5,856 nucleotides of DNA from Thermoleophilaceae bacterium (lineage in GTDB: Bacteria; Actinomycetota; Thermoleophilia; Solirubrobacterales; Thermoleophilaceae). Below, one piece after another: positions 1-5,630 of the stretch (its first letter is position 1; each line of letters starts with the position of its first letter). The DNA lies in the NCBI GenBank assembly GCA_013812005.1, contig JACCUE010000312.1, forward strand, positions 1 through 5,856, read 5' to 3'. The position numbers and the translations under genes were made by a program. A model generated the notes under the pieces. The model was given only the letters and a program-made list of their open reading frames with translations. It was not told where the DNA came from and made no database searches.

Positions 1-143
1 AGATGTTCCTGCCCGAGGAGGAGCCCGATCGCTGCGAGGCCCGCGATCCCGACGCTGCGCCGAGCTCGCCGCCAGTCGCCGGCACCGCCGGCCCCCCGCC
101 GGGTGGCGGCTCGTCCGACGAGTCCGAGCACAACGCGAGATGA
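1..143 (+). CDS. 3' end of an upstream gene, possibly glycolate oxidase FAD subunit GlcD (partial)
   Basis: The frame beginning with ATG at position 3 is open from the window edge to a TGA at 141-143, one base before the glcE GTG. All three plus-strand frames are open here, so openness alone proves little. This frame has the best third-position signal (about 40 of 46 codons end in G or C) and an acidic, Pro/Gly/Ser-rich composition typical of a disordered C-terminal tail. The first residues read Met-Phe-Leu-Pro after a codon ending in AG. That would fit the NPGK-Met-Phe ending common in GlcD proteins of the FAD-binding oxidase/transferase type 4 family. GlcD before GlcE is the usual order in bacteria. 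If it is GlcD, the tail is about 45 residues longer than usual. The alternative is that the upstream gene ends before the window and this is spacer. The identity is inferred from context only. Confidence 0.5.
   Translation, partial: MFLPEEEPDRCEARDPDAAPSSPPVAGTAGPPPGGGSSDESEHNAR
11..49 (+). repeat. Degenerate copy of the glcE-glcF intergenic repeat
   Basis: Positions 11-33 can be aligned to 1282-1311 with all 23 bases matching if two gaps (2 and 5 bases) are allowed; the longest ungapped piece is the shared 11-mer gcccgatcgct (23-33 and 1301-1311). The likeness continues past the junction: gcgagg at 34-39 matches 1318-1323, and ccgc..gat..ccc follows in both places. It lies inside the probable tail of the upstream gene. 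The alignment was made by eye in a GC-rich background, so chance contributes. Confidence 0.4.
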
Positions 144-144
144 C

Positions 145-1233
145 GTGAGCCTGCGACCGGAAGCGGTCGAGGAGGTCCAGGAGGCGCTCCGCGGGCACAA
201 GCGCGTGCTGCCCCGCGGTGGCGGCACGAAGCCCGCGCTGTCGAGCCCGCCCGAGGGCACCGTCACCCTCGAGGTGTCGGGACTCACCGGGATCGAGGAC
301 TACGACCCGGAGGAGCTCACCTTCACCGCCCGCGCCGGTACCGCGCTGGGCGTGATCGAGGCGGCGCTCGCCGAGAACGGGCAGTACCTGCCGTTCGACC
401 CGCCGCTCGTCGCCGCCGGCGCGACGCTCGGGGGCGCGGTCGCTGCGGGCACCTCGGGTCCGCTGCGCTACCGCAGCGGCGGGGTCAGGGACTTCATCCT
501 CGGCGTGCGCTTCATCGACGGCGAGGGCAGGCTCGTGCGTGCGGGCGGACGGGTCGTGAAGAACGCGGCCGGCTTCGACCTCTCAAAGCTGATGGTGGGA
601 AGCGCCGGGCGGCTAGGCGTGATGGTCGAGCTCTCGTTCAAGGTCTTCCCCCAGCCGCAGGGGTGGGCGACGCTGACCGTCGACTGCGCCGGCCTAGACG
701 AGGCGCTGGCGCTGATCGGAGCGCTCGCGACCGCTCCGTTCGATCTCGAGGCGCTCGACCTCGAGCCGCCGGGGCGGCTGTCGCTGCGCTTGGCCGGCGT
801 CGCCGACGCGATGCCGGCGCGGCTCGAACGCCTCGAGGGCATCCTCGAGCGGTCGGGGGAGCGCCTCGAGGGAGAGGAAGAGGGCATCCTGTGGCGGAAG
901 GTGCGCGACTTCGCCTGGGTGGCCGAGAACACGGCGATCGTGAAGGTGGCGCTCGTGCCGAAGCGGGTGCCTGAGCTCGAGGCCAAGCTCGAGGAGCTGG
1001 CTGTCGAGCGCCGCTACGGCGCCGGCGCCAACATCGCGTGGCTGGCTTGGCCCGGGGAGCGGTCGGCGCAGGAGCTCGACGAGCTGCTGCGCTCGGTCGG
1101 TCTTGCCGGCATCTTCCTCACCGGCTCACCTGAGACACCCATGGTCGGCACCCACCGCGGCGGCGTCTTCGCCCAGCGCGTGAAGTCGGCTCTCGATCCC
1201 CCGGGACGGTTCCCGGAGGTGCAGGCGAGGTAG
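145..1233 (+). CDS. glcE: Glycolate oxidase FAD-binding subunit GlcE
   Basis: Predicted 362-residue FAD-binding (PCMH-type) flavoprotein, close to the roughly 350 residues of E. coli GlcE. In the family, GlcE works with GlcD and the iron-sulfur subunit GlcF to oxidise glycolate to glyoxylate, passing electrons to the respiratory chain. Visible FAD-domain signatures are RGGGTK at residues 24-29, LPFDPP at 82-87, the glycine-rich GATLGGAVAAGTSG at 92-105, and a long conserved block at 134-159 containing GGRVVKNAAGFDLSK and GSAGRLG. The second half is less conserved, as is normal for GlcE. I chose GTG 145 because it follows the upstream TGA (141-143) by one base and places the protein at SLRPEAVEEVQ just before the FAD domain. 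An in-frame GTG at 103 would add 14 residues and overlap the upstream frame. No strong ribosome binding site precedes either start, which suggests translational coupling. Other PCMH flavoproteins are possible, but the adjacent glcF makes GlcE the best call. Confidence 0.87.
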   Translation: MSLRPEAVEEVQEALRGHKRVLPRGGGTKPALSSPPEGTVTLEVSGLTGIEDYDPEELTFTARAGTALGVIEAALAENGQYLPFDPPLVAAGATLGGAVAAGTSGPLRYRSGGVRDFILGVRFIDGEGRLVRAGGRVVKNAAGFDLSKLMVGSAGRLGVMVELSFKVFPQPQGWATLTVDCAGLDEALALIGALATAPFDLEALDLEPPGRLSLRLAGVADAMPARLERLEGILERSGERLEGEEEGILWRKVRDFAWVAENTAIVKVALVPKRVPELEAKLEELAVERRYGAGANIAWLAWPGERSAQELDELLRSVGLAGIFLTGSPETPMVGTHRGGVFAQRVKSALDPPGRFPEVQAR

Positions 1234-1246
1234 CGGCAGGAGCCCT

Positions 1247-1300
1247 GCCCGATCGCCCGAGGGGAGGAGCGCAGCCCGATCGCCCGAGGGGAGGAGCGCA
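1247..1300 (+). repeat. Tandem direct repeat, two identical 27-bp units (type A)
   Basis: Two exact 27-bp copies occupy 1247-1273 and 1274-1300, each starting gcccgatcgcccgagg and ending aggagcgca. A third, truncated copy starts at 1301 and is cut short after gcccgatcgc. The array begins 13 bases after the glcE stop and lies between glcE and glcF. Exact identity in non-coding DNA points to recent duplication by slippage or to an active repeat family. Confidence 0.9.
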
Positions 1301-1319
1301 GCCCGATCGCTGATCGGGC
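1301..1319 (+). other. Perfect hairpin at the junction of the two repeat types
   Basis: GCCCGATC at 1301-1308 and GATCGGGC at 1312-1319 are perfect inverted arms around the 3-base loop gct. The stem mixes G:C and A:T pairs, and no T-run follows on either strand. It lies where the 27-bp units give way to the 28-bp units. In a glcE-glcF transcript it could act as a processing or stability element, or as a weak terminator; that role is inference. Confidence 0.6.
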
Positions 1320-1395
1320 GAGGACCGCACCGATGCCCTCATCGGGCGAGCACCGCACCGACGCCCTGATCGGGCGAGCATCGCACCGAGACTCT
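1312..1395 (+). repeat. Tandem direct repeat, three imperfect 28-bp units (type B)
   Basis: Units at 1312-1339, 1340-1367 and 1368-1395 share the core atcgggcgag followed by a variant of accgcaccga and a final -ct. By eye, units 1 and 2 differ at 3 positions and units 2 and 3 at 5. Type B resembles type A in the same orientation (gatcg, two variable bases, cgagg, then ccc at a similar distance), so both may descend from one element. A 6-bp inverted repeat, ccgatg/catcgg with loop ccct, spans 1330-1345 across the boundary of units 1 and 2. Repeats end about 13 bases before the promoter-like TAGAGT. Confidence 0.85.
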
Positions 1396-1405
1396 CAGGC
1401 GGGGC

Positions 1406-1423
1406 GGGTAGAGTTAGCCCAGG
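1406..1423 (+). promoter_or_regulatory. Possible -10 element and short or absent leader for glcF
   Basis: TAGAGT at 1409-1414 fits the TANNNT pattern of actinobacterial -10 boxes, inside the string GGGTAGAGTTAGCC. It ends 9 bases before the glcF GTG at 1424, so a transcript starting near 1421-1424 would be leaderless or nearly so. I see no convincing -35 hexamer about 17 bases upstream. The absence of a Shine-Dalgarno sequence before GTG 1424 agrees with leaderless translation but does not prove it. Confidence 0.35.
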
Positions 1424-2698
1424 GTGCTCCACCAGATCAAGGTCGACCAGCACGAGCCGCAGGCGGAGGAGATGGCGGCTGCCATCGAGCAGTGCATCCA
1501 CTGTGGCTTCTGCCTGCCCACGTGTCCCACCTACTCCGTGCTCGGTGAGGAGATGGACTCGCCCCGTGGGCGCATCTTCCTGATGAAGGAGGTGCTCGAG
1601 GGCAACATGGAGGTGGAGGAGGCCGCACCCTTCATCGACTGCTGCGTCGGCTGCGACGCCTGCGTCACGAGCTGCCCGTCGGGCGTGCGCTACGACGAGC
1701 TGATTGTCCCCTACCGGGCACACGCCGAGGAGCGCCTCGAGCGCGACTGGCGCGACCGCCTGCTGCGGCGGCTGATCGCAGAGACGCTGCCGTATCCGCG
1801 TCGCTTCCGGGTCGCGGCCCGGCTGGGGCGCCTGGCGCGCCCGCTCAGGCGGCTGGCACCCGGGCGCGCTGGGGCGATGCTCGACCTGCTGCCCGCCACG
1901 CTGCCAGAGGCGCGGCCACTGCCAGAGCTCCAGCCCGCCGAAGGACAGCGGCGCGCGCGCGTCGCCCTGCTCGCCGGTTGCGCCCAGCAGGTGCTCGCGC
2001 CGGAGATCAACTCGGCGACGCTCAGGGTCCTCGCGCGCAACGGAGTCGAGGTGGTGGTTCCGCGCGAGCAGGGCTGCTGCGGCGCGCTCGACCTGCACGG
2101 TGGGCGCTCTGCCCGCGCGAAGGCTCACGCCCGCCGAAACTTCGGGGCGTTCCCAGACGACGTGGACGCGGTCGTGACGAACGCCGCGGGCTGCGGATCG
2201 GGGATGCGCGAGTACGGGCTCCTCTTCAAGGGCTCGGACGAGGAGGCGCAGGCGCGGGAGCTCGCGGAGCGCACCGTCGACGTAAGCGTCTTCCTCGATG
2301 CGCTCGGGCTGAAGCCGCCGCCGCCGCTCTCCGAGCCGCTCGAGCTCGCATACCAGGACGCGTGCCACCTTGCGCACGCCCAGGGCGTGCGCTCGGCGCC
2401 GCGCGCGCTGCTTGACGCGATCCCGAATGTCAACCTGCTCGAGCCCGACGACTGGCAGCTCTGCTGCGGCTCGGCGGGCACCTACAACATTGAGAAGCCC
2501 GACGTGGCCGAGGAGCTCGGCCGCCGGAAGGCCGAGGCCCTGCTCGCGACCGGCGCGGAGGCGGTGGCCACCGGTAACGTCGGCTGCCTCACGCAGATCG
2601 AGGCCCATCTTCGCGCCCTGGACCGCGAGCTGCCCGTCATGCACACGCTTCAGGTGCTGGATCGCGCCTACGAGCGGGACCGCGCCGCTTCCCGATAG
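1424..2698 (+). CDS. glcF: Glycolate oxidase iron-sulfur subunit GlcF
   Basis: Predicted 424-residue iron-sulfur protein of the GlcF family (E. coli GlcF has about 407 residues). It relays electrons from the flavin subunits GlcD and GlcE towards the membrane quinone pool. Two [4Fe-4S] ferredoxin motifs are complete: C24, C27, C30, C34 within CIHCGFCLPTCP, and C74, C77, C80, C84 within CVGCDACVTSCP. Between them, GEEMDSPRGRIFLMKEVLEG (41-60) matches the conserved GlcF linker. Two cysteine-rich CCG domains follow: C186, C218, C219 in the first, and C314, C347, C348, C388 in the second. The start is well constrained: an in-frame TAG lies at 1415-1417 and GTG 1424 is the next start codon, leaving 23 residues before the first cysteine, as in E. 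coli. ATG 1472 (residue 17), just after ggaggag, is a less likely alternative. The 190-bp repeat-filled gap from glcE suggests either a long operon spacer or a separate promoter. Confidence 0.94.
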   Translation: MLHQIKVDQHEPQAEEMAAAIEQCIHCGFCLPTCPTYSVLGEEMDSPRGRIFLMKEVLEGNMEVEEAAPFIDCCVGCDACVTSCPSGVRYDELIVPYRAHAEERLERDWRDRLLRRLIAETLPYPRRFRVAARLGRLARPLRRLAPGRAGAMLDLLPATLPEARPLPELQPAEGQRRARVALLAGCAQQVLAPEINSATLRVLARNGVEVVVPREQGCCGALDLHGGRSARAKAHARRNFGAFPDDVDAVVTNAAGCGSGMREYGLLFKGSDEEAQARELAERTVDVSVFLDALGLKPPPPLSEPLELAYQDACHLAHAQGVRSAPRALLDAIPNVNLLEPDDWQLCCGSAGTYNIEKPDVAEELGRRKAEALLATGAEAVATGNVGCLTQIEAHLRALDRELPVMHTLQVLDRAYERDRAASR

Positions 2699-2722
2699 GG
2701 CCGGCCCCGCGCCTCAGGCGCC
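2698..2722. terminator. Possible bidirectional terminator between convergent genes
   Basis: The 15-bp gap between glcF and apgM holds two adjacent GC-rich structures. GGGCCGGCCC at 2698-2707 is a perfect 10-bp palindrome starting at the last base of the glcF stop. It is followed by a perfect 6-bp stem, cgcgcc (2708-2713) and ggcgcg (2717-2722), whose 3-base loop tca is the apgM stop codon. No T-run follows on either strand, so this is not a canonical intrinsic terminator. The position between convergent stops is suggestive, but the high GC content makes short stems common. Confidence 0.35.
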
Positions 2723-3925
2723 GAACTTGCCCAGGCGGTGAGCGTGCGCGAGCATCAGCGCCAGGAGGTGCTTCGACTCGAGCTGTCCAAGCCCCCCGCG
2801 ACAGCACTGAGACTCGCCGAAGGTCGCGATCCCGTCGCGCCTGCACGACTCGGCCGCCAAGACGATCGGGATCGGATGCCAGCTATGGCTCCCGAGCAGG
2901 CTCGGCGTGCTGTGATCGCCCGTGACGGCGACCACGTCGGGCGCGCCGGCGAGGAGAGCAGGCAGCGCGCCATCGAGCTCTTCGATCGCCCGCACCTTGG
3001 CGTCGAAGCGCTTGTCCTCGCCAGTGCTGTCGGTGGGCTTGTAATGGACGAAGAAGAAGTCGTAGCTGCTCCACGACTCACCGACGGCGGCGAGCTGGTC
3101 TTCCATCGTGGCGACGTCGGCGACGTCCATCCCGACGAGCTGAGCGAGCCCGCGATACATCGGATAGGTGGCGAGCGCCAAGCTCCTCAGGTGGTAGGCG
3201 TCGCGGAACGACGGGATCTCCGGCCGCTTGCTGACCCCCCTCAGGAGGACCATGTTCGCGACCTCGCCCTCGAGCGCCTCGCGAGCCTTCCGCGCGAACT
3301 CGTCGATGACCGCCGCAGTACGACGGGAGGCGTCGGTGCGCGCCACCGCAGCGAGGGGAGCCGATCCCTCGTGCTGGGGGTCGGTGTCCGCTACGTCCGC
3401 CTCGAGTCCCTCGCCGCGGAGCACGAGGACGAAGCGATGCTCGCGGACGTGCTCGACGAAGACCTCGACGCCGTCGATCGATAGCTCGTCGAGCCTGCGA
3501 ACGAGCTTCTCCGCGTCGTCGGAGGCGATTCGCCCGGCGCGACGGTCGGTGATCCTGCCCTCCTCGTCGACGGTGCACAAGTTGCAGCGCGCGGCGACGT
3601 CGCTCGGCTCGAGCGCGAATCCGATTCCCAAGGCCTCGAGGACGCCGCGACCGACGACGACATCCATCGGATCGAAGCCGAAGAGGCCGAGGTGCCCCGG
3701 CCCGCTGCCAGGCGTGATCCCCGGCGCTACCGGAGTCATCAGGCCCAGCGTGCCGCGCGCGGCGAGGTCGTCGAGGTTGGGCGTCTCGGCGGTCTCGAGC
3801 TCGGTACCGCCCCCGGTCATGGGCGCAACCCCGCCGAGCCCGTCCGCGACGAGGAGCAGCAGCTTGCTCTCGTTCGCTACCGCTAGCTCCTGAATGAGCT
3901 CGCGTCGCGCTGTGTCCATGGCCAT
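2714..3925 (-). CDS. apgM: 2,3-bisphosphoglycerate-independent phosphoglycerate mutase, archaeal type (ApgM)
   Basis: Predicted 403-residue cytosolic metalloenzyme of the alkaline phosphatase superfamily that interconverts 3-phosphoglycerate and 2-phosphoglycerate in glycolysis and gluconeogenesis. It is full length for the archaeal-type family and much shorter than the ~510-residue BPG-independent GpmI. Visible features: VADGLGG with metal ligand D28; ETPNLDDLA at 47-55; PGSGPGHLGLFGFDP at 72-86 with S74 as the expected phospho-acceptor serine; TDSTGED at 298-304; TGDHSTP at 335-341 with D337 and H338; H347 in SHSWHPIP; and the terminal GGLGQLESKHLLALML...RLGKFGA. At E303 the archaeal-type consensus (TDEAGHD) has histidine. 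ATG 3925 is taken as the start; ATG 3919, two codons on, is equally possible. It begins 13 nt after the gapN stop with no strong ribosome binding site, so co-transcription and coupling with gapN are likely. The family assignment is firm; activity is inferred. Confidence 0.94.
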   Translation of the reverse strand: MAMDTARRELIQELAVANESKLLLLVADGLGGVAPMTGGGTELETAETPNLDDLAARGTLGLMTPVAPGITPGSGPGHLGLFGFDPMDVVVGRGVLEALGIGFALEPSDVAARCNLCTVDEEGRITDRRAGRIASDDAEKLVRRLDELSIDGVEVFVEHVREHRFVLVLRGEGLEADVADTDPQHEGSAPLAAVARTDASRRTAAVIDEFARKAREALEGEVANMVLLRGVSKRPEIPSFRDAYHLRSLALATYPMYRGLAQLVGMDVADVATMEDQLAAVGESWSSYDFFFVHYKPTDSTGEDKRFDAKVRAIEELDGALPALLAGAPDVVAVTGDHSTPSLLGSHSWHPIPIVLAAESCRRDGIATFGESQCCRGGLGQLESKHLLALMLAHAHRLGKFGA

Positions 3926-3938
3926 GGTGCGAGCGGAC

Positions 3939-5465
3939 TCAGCTCGGGAGGACCACCGTCTTCAGCGCCGTGCACTCGTCGATCGAGTAGCCGAGCCCCT
4001 CACGCCCGATTCCCGAGTCGGGCTTGCGCCCGCCGAACGGGAAGTGGCCGACTCCGTGCGCGGGAGCGTCGTTGACCGTCACCATCCCGCACTCGAGCGC
4101 ACGCGCCGCCCCCCATGCTCTGTCGAGGTTCGAAGTGAAGACGCAGGAGTCGAGCCCGTAACGCGAGCTGTTTGCCAGCTCGAGCGCCGCCTCGAGGTCC
4201 GGCACGCTGACGACCGCAAGGACGGGGCCGAAGGTCTCCTCCCAGACGATGTCAGCGTCGCGCGACACGTCGGCGAGCACGGTGAGCTCGTGGTAGCAGC
4301 CCTCGCTCTCGCCTCCCGCCAGCACCCGCGCGCCCTTCTCGACCGCGTCCGTGACGAGCTCCTTGACGCTCGTCGCGGCACGCTCGTTGACGAGCGGGCC
4401 GACGTCCACGCCGTCCGCCCTCGGGTCGCCGAGCGCATAGCCCCGCGCCGCGTCGACCGCCTGCTCCAGGTAGTCGCCGTAGACCGCCTCCTCGACGAGC
4501 ACGCGGCTCACGGCGTCGCAGCGCTGGCCGGCGTTCTTGAAGGCGCCGTCGACCGACTTCTGCACGGCGAGCTCGAGGTCGGCGTCGGCGAGCACGATGG
4601 CGGCGGCGTTCCCGCCGAGCTCGAGATGAAGCGGCTTTGGCCCCGCGAGCTCGGCGAGCCTGCGGCCGACCTTCGACGATCCGGTAAACGAGACCATCGA
4701 CACGTCCCCATGAGTTGCGAAGCGGTCGCCGATCTCGCTGCCAGGGCCTGTCACCAGGTTGAGCGCCCCCGGCGGCAGCCCCGCCTCCTCGAGCGCGCGC
4801 GCGAAGAGCGTCAGGACGATCGGATCGTCGGAGGGCGCCTTGGCCACGACCGTGTTGCCGGCGACGAGCGCCGGGATCACCTTCGACGCGGTCAGGAAGA
4901 GCGGGTAGTTGAAAGGCCCGATCGCCGCGACGGTCCCGACCGGCTCGCGAAGGACGATCCCCGACTTCCCCTTGGTGTCGGGGATCCAGTCGCCCGGCAG
5001 GTACTCACCGAAGATCTTGCGCACCTCCTCGCGGACGAGCTCGAGGCGCTGGCGCGTCGCGGTCACCTCCGACTCCGCTTGACTGGACGTCTTCCCGAGG
5101 TCGACGACGATCGTCTCGACGAAGGCGTCGAAGTTCTCCGTGATGGTCTCCGCCGCCCGCTCGCAGATCTCGATCCGCTCGGCGGCGCTCATCTCGCGAA
5201 AGCGCGCGCGCGCTGAGCGGGCGGCGGCGATCGCGGCGTCCACGTCGTCTTCGTCCGCTGCCTGCGCCAGGGCGATCACGTTGTCGTCAATCGGCGAGCG
5301 CACCTCGAAGGTCTCACCGCTGCTCGCGGGCCGCCACTCGCCGTCGATGAGCAGCTGGAGCGTCGGCATCCCTCCCTCAGCAGTCCCTACAGCCCCCTCG
5401 GCGAGCTTCGGCAGCTCCACCGCGGTCGGCTGCTCGACCTTGTGAGCTGCTTCGACGACGGTCAT
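3939..5465 (-). CDS. gapN: GapN-like NADP-dependent glyceraldehyde-3-phosphate dehydrogenase (aldehyde dehydrogenase superfamily)
   Basis: Predicted 508-residue aldehyde dehydrogenase. GapN oxidises glyceraldehyde-3-phosphate irreversibly to 3-phosphoglycerate with NADP+, bypassing GAPDH and phosphoglycerate kinase. The ALDH core is intact: GPFNYP with N186, K209 in VAKAPS, FTGSSKVG at 260-267, general base E282 in LELGG, nucleophile C316 in GQRC, WEETFGPV at 408-415 and FPFGGRKPDSGIGREG at 475-490. Features favouring GapN are Arg 315 just before the cysteine, Tyr 187 after N186, the stretch GPGSEIGD, the ending YSID...LKTVV, and Ser 212 where NAD-specific ALDHs carry Glu. His 470 sits where Streptococcus GapN has a phosphate-binding Arg, so another substrate such as lactaldehyde remains possible. 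I chose ATG 5465, which has a -10-like element 7 nt upstream. ATG 5369 (residue 33) would give the usual family N terminus, and GTG 5492 would add nine residues. apgM follows 13 nt downstream. Confidence 0.78.
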   Translation of the reverse strand: MTVVEAAHKVEQPTAVELPKLAEGAVGTAEGGMPTLQLLIDGEWRPASSGETFEVRSPIDDNVIALAQAADEDDVDAAIAAARSARARFREMSAAERIEICERAAETITENFDAFVETIVVDLGKTSSQAESEVTATRQRLELVREEVRKIFGEYLPGDWIPDTKGKSGIVLREPVGTVAAIGPFNYPLFLTASKVIPALVAGNTVVAKAPSDDPIVLTLFARALEEAGLPPGALNLVTGPGSEIGDRFATHGDVSMVSFTGSSKVGRRLAELAGPKPLHLELGGNAAAIVLADADLELAVQKSVDGAFKNAGQRCDAVSRVLVEEAVYGDYLEQAVDAARGYALGDPRADGVDVGPLVNERAATSVKELVTDAVEKGARVLAGGESEGCYHELTVLADVSRDADIVWEETFGPVLAVVSVPDLEAALELANSSRYGLDSCVFTSNLDRAWGAARALECGMVTVNDAPAHGVGHFPFGGRKPDSGIGREGLGYSIDECTALKTVVLPS

Positions 5466-5480
5466 GCGGATAGGACTACC
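5466..5480 (-). promoter_or_regulatory. Possible -10 element for leaderless gapN-apgM transcript
   Basis: On the minus strand the sequence before ATG 5465 reads GGGTAGTCCTATCCGC. TAGTCC (5473-5478) lies exactly 7 bases upstream of the ATG, the spacing expected when transcription begins at the start codon. It lacks the final T of the TANNNT pattern, and no clear -35 is visible. The glcF start is preceded by a similar string (GGGTAG, three bases, TA, one base, CC). There is no Shine-Dalgarno sequence for this ATG. Confidence 0.35.
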
Positions 5481-5630
5481 CGAAGTTGACACGGCCTAGT
5501 CGCAGGGGCGCACGCGCGCGAGCCCGCGGCGAGACTAGGAGGCGCAACGGAGCCGAGCGTCTCAAGAGCTTCGCGACTGGTTCGGCCACCAAGCGGTCGC
5601 GTTCGCGCCGAAGGCGTTCGCTATTTCTAA

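Noticed and set aside
1247..1395. CRISPR array
   Set aside because: Units are directly contiguous with no unique spacers between repeats, and no cas gene is nearby.
1118..2644. Long minus-strand open frame (508 codons) opposite glcF
   Set aside because: Its product is an Arg/Ala/Leu/Val-rich string with no domain, and the opposite strand carries GlcF with intact cysteine motifs. Such frames arise automatically in GC-rich coding DNA.
2738..3484. Plus-strand open frame opposite apgM
   Set aside because: No motif; apgM on the other strand is full length with metal-site residues visible.
3894..5216. Long plus-strand open frame (440 codons) opposite gapN
   Set aside because: Antisense shadow of the ALDH gene: Arg/Ala/Asp/Val-rich, no recognisable motif, and the opposite strand has a complete catalytic core.
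5486..5491. TTGACA on the plus strand as a -35 box
   Set aside because: No -10-like hexamer occurs 15-19 bases downstream, and no gene follows on this strand within the window.
5496..5538. Inverted pair ctagtc/gactag as an operator for gapN
   Set aside because: Arms are only 6 bp and 31 bases apart; too weak to annotate as a site, noted only as part of the non-coding region.
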